Assembly: GCA_014879735.1 (NCBI GenBank)
Contig: JACSRN010000132.1
Coordinates: forward strand, 1-64,000
Origin: Paracoccaceae bacterium
GTDB taxonomy: Bacteria > Pseudomonadota > Alphaproteobacteria > Rhodobacterales > Rhodobacteraceae
Direction: 5' to 3'
DNA length: 64,000 nucleotides
The notes beneath the pieces are model-generated. The model was not told where the DNA came from. It ran no database searches and saw only the letters and a program-made list of their open reading frames with translations. A program made the translations under genes and the position numbers. Below, piece by piece: positions 49,197-59,025 of this stretch (within the stretch, counting starts at the first letter, position 1; each line of letters opens with the position of its first letter).

Positions 49197-49297
49197 GCCG
49201 GCCGAGACGATTTCGGCGCATTTTCGGGCCGCCGCCGCCTGCGCGCGCTCATCCGCCCCTGCCCGGTGCCGCCTCCCGCGGCCCGGGCAATTTCGCG

Positions 49298-50086
49298 TCA
49301 AAGGTCGAAGGTTGCGAAGACCGGCACATGGTCGGACGGCTGCTCCCATCCCCGGACCGGGCGCAGGATACGGCTGGAATGGCCCGCATTGGCGATATCG
49401 GGCGTGGCCCAGATGTGATCCAGCCGACGGCCCTTGTCGGCGGCATCCCAGTCGGGGCTGCGATAGCTCCACCAGCTGTAAAGCAGCCCCTGCGGCAGAT
49501 CCTTGCGGGTGATGTCGACCCAGGCCCCCGCCTCCTGTGCGGCGCCGAGGTGATCCACCTCGACCGGGGTGTGCGAGACGATCTTCAGCAACGCCTTGTG
49601 GTTCCAGACGTCATCCTCGCGCGGGGCGATGTTCAGATCGCCGACCAGGATCGCGCGCTCCGGCCGCTCTGCCAGAAAGACATCGCGCATTTCGGTCAGG
49701 AAATCGAGCTTCTGGCCAAATTTCTCGTTCTGTGCACGGTCGGGAATGTCTCCGCCAGCCGGGACGTAAAAATTGTGGATCGTGACGCCATTCTCCAGCC
49801 GCGCCGCCACATGGCGGGCATGGCCCAGACCGGCATAGTCGCGATCCCCGCTATCCTCGAGCGGCAGCTTCGACAGGATGGCGACGCCGTTGTAGCCCTT
49901 CTGCCCCCGCGCCACGAGATGGCGATATCCCAGCGCGGCAAAGCCCTCGAGCGGGAACTTGTCGATCGGAGTCTTGATCTCCTGCAGGCACAGGATGTCG
50001 GGCGCTTCTTCGCGCAGCAGGCGTTGCACCAATCCTTCACGCAGCCGGACCGAATTGATGTTCCAGGTGGCAAGGGTGAAAGGCAT
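49298..50086 (-). CDS. xthA: Exodeoxyribonuclease III
   Basis: ATWNINSVR, LCLQEIKTP, GDLNIAPREDDVWN, RLDHIWAT. Confidence 0.95.
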   Translation of the reverse strand: MPFTLATWNINSVRLREGLVQRLLREEAPDILCLQEIKTPIDKFPLEGFAALGYRHLVARGQKGYNGVAILSKLPLEDSGDRDYAGLGHARHVAARLENGVTIHNFYVPAGGDIPDRAQNEKFGQKLDFLTEMRDVFLAERPERAILVGDLNIAPREDDVWNHKALLKIVSHTPVEVDHLGAAQEAGAWVDITRKDLPQGLLYSWWSYRSPDWDAADKGRRLDHIWATPDIANAGHSSRILRPVRGWEQPSDHVPVFATFDL

Positions 50087-50162
50087 CGCGGTCTCCTCTG
50101 CTGCGGGCCGAGAGCCTAGGGTGCCACGCCCGGCACGACAAGGGCAGCCCTCGTCTCCGGAC

Positions 50163-50214
50163 AAAAGAAAGCCCGGGACTAAGAAGTACCGGGCCTAAGT
50201 CCAACAGGGAGGTG
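50163..50214 (-). ncRNA. Candidate small RNA/terminator module 1
   Basis: Minus strand CACCTCCCTGTTGGAC-TTAG-GCCCGG-loop-CCGGGC-TTTCTTTTGTCC; homologous to 50486-50533. Confidence 0.45.
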
Positions 50215-50485
50215 AGAATACATATCACGATATCCGGACTTCTTGCAGCCCTGTGGCCGCTCTGCCTGATCGGCGCATCAGACCGTGACTTTTTGACCAC
50301 AACCGCAGATCGCCGGCGCCGCCAGTCAGCTCGCGTTCGACAAGGTCGCATCGCGCAATGATCGGCAATGGCAAGGAGACCGGCCTGTCCCGCAGCGGTG
50401 GGCAGAAGGCCCTGCGGCCTTGCCGCCATCAGGCGACCGCGGGCCGCGCAGCGATTGACGGGCCTGCGCAGAAACGGCCGATCGG

Positions 50486-50533
50486 ACAAAAAAAGGCCGG
50501 GCAAGAAGCCCGGCCAGGTCCAACAGGGAGGAT
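50486..50533 (-). ncRNA. Candidate small RNA/terminator module 2
   Basis: Minus strand TCCTCCCTGTTGGACCT-GGCCGGGC-TTCTT-GCCCGGCC-TTTTTTTGTCC: perfect 8-bp stem plus U-run. Confidence 0.5.
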
Positions 50534-50628
50534 GCCGTGTCATAACCCCGGCACGGCAAGGGGGTTCGATGGAAACATTCTGCGCCCGAGCCCCTTAATA
50601 CAGGCTGAATCGGGCGCCAATGCGGCTG

Positions 50629-51315
50629 TCAGGCGACCAGGCAATAACCGCCACTTTCCGTGACCAGAAGGCGGGCATTCGAGGGATCCGGCTCGATCTT
50701 CTGGCGCAGGCGGTAGATATGGGTTTCCAGCGTATGGGTGGTGACGCCGGCGTTGTAACCCCAGACCTCGTGCAGAAGCACATCCCGCGCCACGACACCT
50801 TGTTGTGCGCGGTAGAGGAACTTCAGGATGTTGGTTTCCTTCTCGGTCAGGCGGATCTTCTTGTCCTTCTCGCCCACCAGCATCTTCTGCGCGGGGCGGA
50901 AGGAATAGGGGCCCAGCTGGAAAACCGCATCTTCCGATTGTTCATGCGTGCGCAACTGCGCCCGGATCCGCGCCAGAAGGACCGGAAACTTGAACGGCTT
51001 CGTCACATAGTCGTTCGCGCCCGAATCAAGGCCCAGAATCGTATCGCTGTCGGTATCGTGGCCGGTCAGCATCATGATCGGGCATTTCACCCCGGCCTTG
51101 CGCATCCGCTTGCACAGTTCCCGCCCGTCGGTATCGGGCAGGCCCACATCCAGAATGACCAGGTCATAAAGTCCGGCCCGGGCCTTCTCCATGCCCTCGG
51201 CTCCGGTCCTGGCCTCGAACACGTCGAAATCCTCGGTCATCACCAGTTGTTCCGAGAGCGCCTCACGCAGGTCGTCATCGTCGTCTACAAGCAGGATCTT
51301 GCGAAGCTGTGCCAT
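50629..51315 (-). CDS. OmpR/PhoB-family response regulator (CenR-like)
   Basis: [53 protein letters not shown]; winged-helix effector. Confidence 0.93.
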   Translation of the reverse strand: MAQLRKILLVDDDDDLREALSEQLVMTEDFDVFEARTGAEGMEKARAGLYDLVILDVGLPDTDGRELCKRMRKAGVKCPIMMLTGHDTDSDTILGLDSGANDYVTKPFKFPVLLARIRAQLRTHEQSEDAVFQLGPYSFRPAQKMLVGEKDKKIRLTEKETNILKFLYRAQQGVVARDVLLHEVWGYNAGVTTHTLETHIYRLRQKIEPDPSNARLLVTESGGYCLVA

Positions 51316-51463
51316 CTTGGCCTCCGTTTTCCGTGTGGATCAGATGCGCCGGGGTGCCGCATCCGGCAAGGGATGTGACGGAAGGCTCACGCGCTCGTGT
51401 CGAAGGGTCGGGATATGTTTCAATCCTGTCATCCCGCAACTAGATAAGGGACAGGAGAACAAC

Positions 51464-52564
51464 ATGATCCCCCATCCGTCCCTAGGCCCCGGCGCCGTCG
51501 AAAACCTGTCCCGCGCGCGGGGTGATCTGCGCATGGGCGTCCCCGTGGCGCTGGTGGGCGATGGCGGCGGTGTGCTTGCCGCGGCCGTCGAGACGCTGGA
51601 CCCCGCACGGCTGGCGGCCCTGCAGGCGCTGGGCGCGCCGGAACTGGCGCTGACTGCGCGGCGGGCCGAAACGCTGAAGGCGCGCGCCTATGACGGCGAT
51701 CTGGCACGGATCGAGGTTCCGCCTGGCACCGATGCCGGCTGGCTTCGCGCGCTGGCCGATCCGGCAGACGATCTGCGTGTGCCGATGAAGGGACCGCTGC
51801 GATCCCTGCGCGAGGGCAGTGCGGCGCTGCACCGCGCCGCCATTCTGCTGGCCAAATCGGCCCGGCTTCTGCCCGCGGCACTGCTGGTGCGCGTGCCCGA
51901 TGCATTTGCGCTGGCGGCTGCGAATGGCCTCACCCTGCTTCGACTGGACGAGATTGCCCCCGAACTCGCCCGCCTTTCGCCGATGGACGAGGTGGTTTCG
52001 GCTCGTCTGCCGATGGCCGCCGCCGGTGCTGGCCGCGTCCATATCTTCCGCCCCGAAGATGGTGGCGACGAACATTACGCCATCGAGGTCGGTCGACCCG
52101 ACCGCACCCTTCCGGTGCTGGCGCGGTTGCATTCGGCCTGTTTCACCGGCGACGTGCTCGGCAGTTTGAAATGCGACTGCGGCCCGCAGCTGCATGCCGC
52201 GCTGGCGCAGATGGGCGAGGAGGGCGCGGGCGTCCTGCTCTATCTAAACCAGGAAGGCCGCGGCATCGGCCTGGCCAACAAGATGCGCGCCTATTCGTTG
52301 CAGGACCAGGGCTTCGATACGGTCGAGGCCAATCATCGGCTCGGCTTTGAGGATGACGAACGCGATTTTCGCATTGGTGCTGCGATCCTGCGGCAGATGG
52401 GTTTCTCCGACGTGCGGCTCCTGACCAACAACCCGAGAAAGGTCGCCATGCTGGAAAGCAGCGGGCTGAAGGTTGTGGAACGGGTCCCGCTGAAGGTGGG
52501 CCGGACCGCTGAAAATGCTGCCTATCTTGCGACAAAAGCCGCGAAATCCGGGCACCTTCTGTGA
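51464..52564 (+). CDS. ribA: GTP cyclohydrolase II with long N-terminal extension
   Basis: [61 protein letters not shown]. Confidence 0.93.
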   Translation: MIPHPSLGPGAVENLSRARGDLRMGVPVALVGDGGGVLAAAVETLDPARLAALQALGAPELALTARRAETLKARAYDGDLARIEVPPGTDAGWLRALADPADDLRVPMKGPLRSLREGSAALHRAAILLAKSARLLPAALLVRVPDAFALAAANGLTLLRLDEIAPELARLSPMDEVVSARLPMAAAGAGRVHIFRPEDGGDEHYAIEVGRPDRTLPVLARLHSACFTGDVLGSLKCDCGPQLHAALAQMGEEGAGVLLYLNQEGRGIGLANKMRAYSLQDQGFDTVEANHRLGFEDDERDFRIGAAILRQMGFSDVRLLTNNPRKVAMLESSGLKVVERVPLKVGRTAENAAYLATKAAKSGHLL

Positions 52565-53055
52565 GGGACGACCTGGTCCTCACCCCTACCGGCGTGTTGT
52601 TTCTCGGCCGTCGCTTCCCCTGCACCATCGGCCGCAGCGGCGTGACCCGGAACAAACGCGAAGGCGACGGTGCCACGCCCGCCGGGCTGCACCGGATCGT
52701 CGGCATGCTCTATCGCCCGGACCGGATGCCGCCGCCCGCCGCCTGGGCGGTCCCCATCCGGCCGGGCGATCTGTGGTCGGACGATCCCGAAGACCCCGGC
52801 TACAACACGATGGTCCGCGCACCGCATGGATTTTCCCACGAAAGCCTGCGCCGTGCCGATCCGCTGTATGATCTGGTCCTGATCACCGACTGGAACTGGC
52901 CCAGAGCCACGCCCGGCCGCGGCTCGGCAATCTTCCTGCATCGCTGGCGTCGGCCCTGTGCTGCAACCGCGGGTTGCTTGGCCTTCGCCCCCGGCGATCT
53001 GCTCTGGATCGCCCGCCACCTGCGACCCGAAGCCCGGGTGATCATTTCCGGCTGA
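52561..53055 (+). CDS. L,D-transpeptidase (YkuD-like) family protein
   Basis: [58 protein letters not shown] catalytic H/C region; GTG start. Confidence 0.85.
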   Translation: MRDDLVLTPTGVLFLGRRFPCTIGRSGVTRNKREGDGATPAGLHRIVGMLYRPDRMPPPAAWAVPIRPGDLWSDDPEDPGYNTMVRAPHGFSHESLRRADPLYDLVLITDWNWPRATPGRGSAIFLHRWRRPCAATAGCLAFAPGDLLWIARHLRPEARVIISG

Positions 53056-53118
53056 ACCTTTCCAAACCGCTTTGAATGACGTAGTCTCCGCGCGTGAGAT
53101 CAGCGGAGAAGGACTGCC

Positions 53119-55005
53119 ATGACCAAAGCGGCCGCCATGCCCGGGGAAGAGATTTTCGCGTTGCGCCTCGCCCGGTCGGCGCCCGACCTCTGGCCAATGC
53201 TGGAAACGCTGTATGGCGGGCATCCCGACTACGCCGCCTTCCGCACCCGCCTGTTGAAGGCGCTGCGCAAGGCCTGGGAGGATCGGCCCGACGACCTCAA
53301 ACATCTCGATCTGAAACGCGACCTCGAACCCGACTGGTTTCAGCGGCCGGGCATGGCGGGCTATGTGCTCTACATCGACCGTTTCGCGGAGAACCTGACC
53401 AATATACTGGAAAAACTGGATTATCTTCAGGACCTCGGCATCACCTACGCCCATTTCATGCCGTGCCTGAAACCCCGGGCCGGCGACAGCGACGGCGGCT
53501 ATTCGGTGATGGACTACCGCCGGATCAACCCGGCCTATGGCACGATGGCGGATTTCGAGACCGTCGCCCGCGCCCTGCGCGAACGCGGCATCTCGCTTTG
53601 CATCGATCTCGTGCTGAACCACACCGCCAAGGAGCACAGCTGGGCCAAGAAGGCGGCGAAAGGCGATCCGAAATATCGCGACTATTACCTCATGTTCGAT
53701 TCGTCCGAGATTCCAAAACGCTTTGAAGAAAGCTTGGTCGAGGTCTTTCCTGACAATGCCCCCGGCAATTTTACCCATTACCCCGAGATCGGGAAATGGG
53801 TCTGGACCACCTTTAACGAACACCAATGGGATCTGAACTGGGCCAATCCACAGGTCTTTCTGGAAATCGTCGGGATCATGCTTTTCCTCGCCAACCGTGG
53901 GGTCGACGTGCTGCGCCTCGACGCCGTGGCCTTCATGTGGAAGCGCATGGGCACCCGCTGCCAGTCGGAGCCCGAGGTGCACATGATCCTGCAGGCCCTG
54001 CGCGCCTGTTCGCGCATCGCCGCCCCGGCCGCGATCCACCTGGAGGAAGCGATCGTCGCGCCGGCCGAGATGCTGCCCTACCTCGGCCGCGGGCGGCACG
54101 ACGGGAAAGAGGGCAACCTTGCCTATCACAACAGCCTGATGGTGCAGTTCTGGTCATCGCTCGCCACCCGCGACACAAGACTGATGACACATGTGCTACG
54201 CGGCCACTTTCCGACACGGCTAACCAACGCCACCTATGCCACCTATATCCGCTGCCATGACGACATCGGCTGGGCCGTCACCGACGAGGATGCCGGCGCG
54301 CTCGGCTTCTCCGGGTCGGCGCATCGGGCCTTCCTGTCGGATTTCTACGACGGCACCTTTCCGGGCAGCTTTGCCCGCGGCACGCTGTTTCAGGTGAACG
54401 AGGCGACGGGCGACAAACGGATCTCCGGCAGCTTTGCATCGCTTGCCGGGCTGGAAAAGGCGGTGTCCGCCGCCGATGCGGCGGGAACGGAGGCGGCGGT
54501 GCAGCGGATATTGCTGGGCCATGCGCTGATTGCCAGTTTCGGGGGCATCCCGCTGATCTACATGGGCGACGAACTGGCGCAGCTGAACGACTGGTCCTAT
54601 GCGGATGTGCCGGCGCATGCCCATGACAGCCGCTGGATTCACCGCCCGCAGATGGACTGGACGGCCGCAACCCAGGGCGAAGCCGATGCGACCCCGGCCG
54701 GCCTTGTCTTCCGGGGCACGCGGCACATCCTGGCCCGCCGGGCTGCAACCGCCGGGCTGCACGCCGGTAATCCGACCGAAATCCTCTCGCCACCGGGCGC
54801 CGGCCTGTTCGCCTTTCGCCGCGCAGCACCGGAGGGGCCGATACTCTGTTTGTTCAACTTTACCGAAGGTTGGCAAAATCTGCCGGAGACCTGGGCGCGC
54901 CATATGGGCGCGCGGGGCTTCCATGATGCGCTGTCCGACACCCCGGTCACGGCACATCACGGCGTGGTCGCCCTGCCGCCCTATGCACGGCTCTGGCTGC
55001 TCTAG
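53119..55005 (+). CDS. GH13 alpha-amylase family, amylosucrase-like
   Basis: VDVLRLDAVAFMWKRMGT, IHLEEAIV, RCHDDIGWAV resemble amylosucrase catalytic regions. Confidence 0.85.
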   Translation: MTKAAAMPGEEIFALRLARSAPDLWPMLETLYGGHPDYAAFRTRLLKALRKAWEDRPDDLKHLDLKRDLEPDWFQRPGMAGYVLYIDRFAENLTNILEKLDYLQDLGITYAHFMPCLKPRAGDSDGGYSVMDYRRINPAYGTMADFETVARALRERGISLCIDLVLNHTAKEHSWAKKAAKGDPKYRDYYLMFDSSEIPKRFEESLVEVFPDNAPGNFTHYPEIGKWVWTTFNEHQWDLNWANPQVFLEIVGIMLFLANRGVDVLRLDAVAFMWKRMGTRCQSEPEVHMILQALRACSRIAAPAAIHLEEAIVAPAEMLPYLGRGRHDGKEGNLAYHNSLMVQFWSSLATRDTRLMTHVLRGHFPTRLTNATYATYIRCHDDIGWAVTDEDAGALGFSGSAHRAFLSDFYDGTFPGSFARGTLFQVNEATGDKRISGSFASLAGLEKAVSAADAAGTEAAVQRILLGHALIASFGGIPLIYMGDELAQLNDWSYADVPAHAHDSRWIHRPQMDWTAATQGEADATPAGLVFRGTRHILARRAATAGLHAGNPTEILSPPGAGLFAFRRAAPEGPILCLFNFTEGWQNLPETWARHMGARGFHDALSDTPVTAHHGVVALPPYARLWLL

Positions 55006-55008
55006 CTT

Positions 55009-55677
55009 CTAGCCATCCGCCCGGGTGGAATAGTCCCTTGCACCGAAGATCGCACTTCCAACCCGGATATGGGTGGCGCCCTGCGCGATGGCGGCTTCGA
55101 AATCCGAACTCATGCCCATCGACAGGCCTTTCAACCCGTTTCGGGCGGCCATTCCCGCCAGAGCCGAAAAATGCGGCACCGGATCCTCGCTTTCCGGGGG
55201 AATGCACATCAAGCCGCAGAGCGGCAGGCCCAGCCCGCGGCAGGCGGTCACGAAACCGTCCACCGCATCGGGCAGCACCCCGGCCTTCTGCGCCTCTGCC
55301 CCGGTATTCACCTGTATGAACAGCGCCGGGCAGGCGCCGCGCGCCTGGGCCAGACGAGCAAGCCTTTCGGCCAGCGACGGCCGGTCAAGCGTATGGATCG
55401 CCTCGAACAGATCCAGCGCGACCTTGGCCTTGTTGGTCTGCAACGGGCCGATCATGTGCAGCCCCACCCCGGGGAAGCGCGCCTTCCAGGCCGGCCATTT
55501 GCCCTGCGCTTCCTGCACGTAATTTTCGCCAAAGATCCGCTGGCCGGCGGCCAGCACCGCCTCGACCCGTTCGGCCGGCTGCACTTTCGACACCGCGATC
55601 AGCGTGACCGCACCCGTATCGCGGCCTGCGGCCCGCTCTGCCGCCCGGACTCGCGCGGTGATCTCTTGCAATGCCAT
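55009..55677 (-). CDS. yggS: YggS/PROSC family PLP homeostasis protein
   Basis: LIAVSKVQPAERV, GENYVQEA, HMIGPLQTNKAK, LSMGMSSDFEAAI. Confidence 0.94.
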   Translation of the reverse strand: MALQEITARVRAAERAAGRDTGAVTLIAVSKVQPAERVEAVLAAGQRIFGENYVQEAQGKWPAWKARFPGVGLHMIGPLQTNKAKVALDLFEAIHTLDRPSLAERLARLAQARGACPALFIQVNTGAEAQKAGVLPDAVDGFVTACRGLGLPLCGLMCIPPESEDPVPHFSALAGMAARNGLKGLSMGMSSDFEAAIAQGATHIRVGSAIFGARDYSTRADG

Positions 55678-55748
55678 GTCCTGCCTCCGTCTTGCCGCGG
55701 CAAGGCTAACGGCCGGCGCACGGAAGGAAAAGACACCGCGGAAAATGA

Positions 55749-55774
55749 AAAGAGCGGGCCGGAGCCCGCTCTTT
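55749..55774 (-). terminator. Rho-independent terminator of the porin gene
   Basis: AAAGAGCGGGC-TCCG-GCCCGCTCTTT hairpin followed by TCATTTT on the minus strand. Confidence 0.8.
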
Positions 55775-55795
55775 CCGTTTCGCCTGATCGTCAGA

Positions 55796-56740
55796 TCAGA
55801 ACGAGAACTTCACGCCGAGGTCGGCGTAGGTGGTCTTGCTGTACGAACGGTGCACAGCGCCGGTCAGCGTCGCGCCGCCGAGGTCGTAGGACGCGCCGAT
55901 ACCATAGGCGGTGTCGGTCTGGTTCGCGTTGGCGTCGTTGTTGGCAACATAGCCAGCCAGCGTGGTCGCGCCGAAGGCATACGAGCCGTAGACCACGATG
56001 GTGCGGTCGCCGGTCGCATCAGCCTTCTCACCGGTTTCGTCGATGTAGTTCAGGCCGATGGTGGCAGCGTCGTTGATGGTGTAGGCAGCGCCGAGGAACC
56101 ACATGTCGGCGTCTTTCACGCCGGCAGCGTTCTGGGCAACAGCCGCCGAGACCGCGAACGGACCCGAAGCGTAGTCGACCGAGACCGAGAGTTCGTCATC
56201 CATGCCAGCCGGCAGGGTGCTGAGACGCTGGTCGGGCTGGATGTAGGAGATGCGGCCCGTGAAGTCGCCCATCGAGTAGGAGGCGAAGACGCCTTCATAG
56301 CCCGAATACGGCGCCGCCAGGCTGCCCTGCGACTTGTAGCCGTAGAAGTTCGACTGCGGGTCGCCATAGGACGACGCGGTCAGGCCGATTTCCGAATTCC
56401 AGATCAGGCCGGCCGAGTCGATCGCGGTGTTCGCGTTGCCGACTTCGAGACGCAGGCCCATGTATTCGGCGAACAGCAGCGCCTGGTTGCCGGCGGTGAT
56501 GTTCTCACCATCGTTGTTCCGCAGGCGGAACTTGCCACCGAAGGTCACGCCGGCATCGGTTTCTTTGGTGCCGGTGATATCGAACTGCAGACGGTGATCG
56601 ATGATGGTTTTCGACATGCCGGCGCCCGGCTTGCTGTAATAGACCAGACCGAAACGGCCCGAGCCCGACACCGTCACGTCAGCGGCAGCGATACCAGCGC
56701 CAGCGACGATCATGGTGGTCGCGAGAAGGATCTTTTTCAT
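55796..56740 (-). CDS. Gram-negative porin
   Basis: Signal peptide MKKILLATTMIVAGAGIAAA; alternating beta-strand pattern; C-terminal aromatic (GVKFSF). Confidence 0.93.
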   Translation of the reverse strand: MKKILLATTMIVAGAGIAAADVTVSGSGRFGLVYYSKPGAGMSKTIIDHRLQFDITGTKETDAGVTFGGKFRLRNNDGENITAGNQALLFAEYMGLRLEVGNANTAIDSAGLIWNSEIGLTASSYGDPQSNFYGYKSQGSLAAPYSGYEGVFASYSMGDFTGRISYIQPDQRLSTLPAGMDDELSVSVDYASGPFAVSAAVAQNAAGVKDADMWFLGAAYTINDAATIGLNYIDETGEKADATGDRTIVVYGSYAFGATTLAGYVANNDANANQTDTAYGIGASYDLGGATLTGAVHRSYSKTTYADLGVKFSF

Positions 56741-57025
56741 CGTTTTCCCTCGTTGAATTCCAGGTTCTGCCCAGGCCAGGGGAATCCGGTCTGGGGATGG
56801 CGCCTATTTCATGCCGCACGCCGGTAATTTCAATTGAAGCTTCCGCTCCGGCGGCAAACGGGCGGGCGATGGTGCAGCAAAGCCACACCAAAGCCACATT
56901 GCCGCCGACAGGCCGGGGCGACGGGCGCCCGATTTTGCCGGCAGGGCCGGATATGTGGCGCCGAAGACCCTTGTTCCACCTGTTCCGCTCGGCTAGACAA
57001 CGACGAGACGCTGCTGGAGATCGCG

Positions 57026-57505
57026 ATGCCCTTGCCGCAACTGGCCAAATTCGTGCTTTTCGGTGGGATTTGCGTGGCACTGGGCGCCTGCTCGGGCAGC
57101 AAACCCCCGTCCGAGGCGGATTCGCTGACCTCGACGTCCGAGATCCGCGAGCAGAAGGGCACGACGCTGCGCGATCTTTTCACCAGCAGCGCCGACCCCA
57201 ACACCACGGTGGAAGTGAACAAATACCTCTGGCAGGCCAGCCTTGAGGTGCTGAATTTCCTGCCCATCGAGTCGGTCGATCCCTTCACCGGGGTCATCGT
57301 GACGGGCTATGGCGTGCCGCCGGGTGGCGGGCGTGCCTATCGCGCGACGATCTATGTGCAGGATCCCGCGCTTGAGGCGCGCAGCCTGAAGATTGCACTG
57401 CAGGGCCGCGGTGGCGGGGCTGTGGCCCCCGAGACCGTCCGCGCGGTCGAGGATGCGATCCTGACCCGCGCCCGCCAGCTGCGTATTCGCGACAGCCGGA
57501 TGTAG
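57026..57505 (+). CDS. DUF3576 family lipoprotein
   Basis: Lipobox LGACSG; VNKYLWQASLEVLNFLPIESVDPFTGVIVTGY. Confidence 0.88.
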   Translation: MPLPQLAKFVLFGGICVALGACSGSKPPSEADSLTSTSEIREQKGTTLRDLFTSSADPNTTVEVNKYLWQASLEVLNFLPIESVDPFTGVIVTGYGVPPGGGRAYRATIYVQDPALEARSLKIALQGRGGGAVAPETVRAVEDAILTRARQLRIRDSRM

Positions 57506-57529
57506 GCCGGACCTGCCGCCGCGCCGGAC

Positions 57530-58543
57530 CTACCGCCGTGTCAGTGCAATCCTGAGAAGCGCGCGCTCCAAAAGCGCCATCGTCGGCGCGCGGCTGGACG
57601 AGCGCAGGGTCAGATCGGTATCGAGCAGCAGGCCGATCGCCGTTTCAAGCCGGTCGCGGCCCCAATCAGATGCCTGGCGCTGCATTCTGTCCCGACGGGG
57701 GCCGAAGACCCGCGCACGGGCAAGGCCCGAGGCGATGCCGCCCGGATCGCTTGCCGCCACATGCAGCGCACGGAAATGGCGAAGGGCGGCGATGCAGATG
57801 GTAACGGCCAGCACGCCCTGCCCCTCCAGCCGGCGCATCAGCAGGCCCACCGCCTTGCCGTCATGCTCGGCCACGGCATGCAGCAGATCGTCGACCTCGG
57901 CTTCGATGGTAGCGGGGGCCAGCGCGGCAACCTCGGCCGACACCAGCGGCGTGGCATCGCCGAACTTGTAAAGCCCGATCTTTTCGACCGTCTGGCGAAA
58001 ATCACCGGGGTCGAGCGCACGCGACAATGTGACGAGATCGGTCATGGCCGCGGGGTCGATCCGGTCCAGCCCGGCACGGCGGACGTCGGCCTCGATTTCC
58101 TCGCGCGAGGGCGGGTCGTCGTAAAGACCGATGCAGACGGCGGCGGGGTGCTTTTCAAACAGCGCCTTCAGCGACGACTTGCCGGCCAGTGCACCGGCGG
58201 TGACGACAATGGTTGCATCGCCCGGCCGCCACAGCTTCAGCGCCGCGGCGATGGTGTCGACCAGCCCGTCGGTCGCATCCTCGACAAAGGCGATGCGCGG
58301 GCCGGGAAAGAAGCCGACCTCCCGGATCGAATCGGCCAGAATCGCCGGGTCCTTGCGCAGATCGCCCGCCGCAATGCGGGAAAGGCGCATCTCGGCCTCT
58401 CCGCCAGAGCCAAGCAATGCGGCAATCGCCTCCTGCCGTTTCAGAGCCACCCGCATGGGATCGGCGCCGAAGATCAGCAGGCCCGGACGCGCAGGGTCGG
58501 GCCTGGCGCAATAGCGGCCGGCCTCGGTGCCGCGCAGGATCAT
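57530..58543 (-). CDS. holA: DNA polymerase III subunit delta
   Basis: LLIFGADPMRVALKRQEAI, FVEDATDGLVDTI; conserved leuS-lptE-holA order. Confidence 0.9.
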   Translation of the reverse strand: MILRGTEAGRYCARPDPARPGLLIFGADPMRVALKRQEAIAALLGSGGEAEMRLSRIAAGDLRKDPAILADSIREVGFFPGPRIAFVEDATDGLVDTIAAALKLWRPGDATIVVTAGALAGKSSLKALFEKHPAAVCIGLYDDPPSREEIEADVRRAGLDRIDPAAMTDLVTLSRALDPGDFRQTVEKIGLYKFGDATPLVSAEVAALAPATIEAEVDDLLHAVAEHDGKAVGLLMRRLEGQGVLAVTICIAALRHFRALHVAASDPGGIASGLARARVFGPRRDRMQRQASDWGRDRLETAIGLLLDTDLTLRSSSRAPTMALLERALLRIALTRR

Positions 58544-59025
58544 CCGCCTGCAGCCATGACCGCCATCAGCCGGGCGACCACATCGTCGGCAAGAAGACGC
58601 ATCAGCCGCAGCCCGGCATCGGCTTCCGCCGCCAGCCCTGCGACGGTAGAGCCGGTCGCGGCATAGGCGGTAAAGCTCTGCACCCGGCCCTTCGCAACCT
58701 CGGCGCCGGTCGTGGCATCTGTCAGCCGGTAGTCGATGGCGCCCTTCAGGTTGTAGCGCGTGGTCCGGCTGTCGGCGGTGATGCCGACGCCCACGGTCTC
58801 GGTGACGATCCGGTAGGTCAGATCATAGCCGGTGGTTTCCGGCCGGCCCAGCCGCTCTTCGATCCGCTCGACAAAGTCGAAGTCGTTCCTGGTCGTCGGA
58901 TCGGCGGCACGGACCTTGCCGAGCAGCCGGGTTGCCCCGGCGCCGGGCGCCAATGCCGGCGTGAAACCGCAGGCGGCCAGCGCCAGCGGCAGAAAAAGCA
59001 AGGTGCGGCGTTCAAGCGACGACAT
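58540..59025 (-). CDS. lptE: LPS assembly lipoprotein LptE
   Basis: Lipoprotein signal [15 protein letters not shown]; between leuS and holA. Confidence 0.88.
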   Translation of the reverse strand: MSSLERRTLLFLPLALAACGFTPALAPGAGATRLLGKVRAADPTTRNDFDFVERIEERLGRPETTGYDLTYRIVTETVGVGITADSRTTRYNLKGAIDYRLTDATTGAEVAKGRVQSFTAYAATGSTVAGLAAEADAGLRLMRLLADDVVARLMAVMAAGG

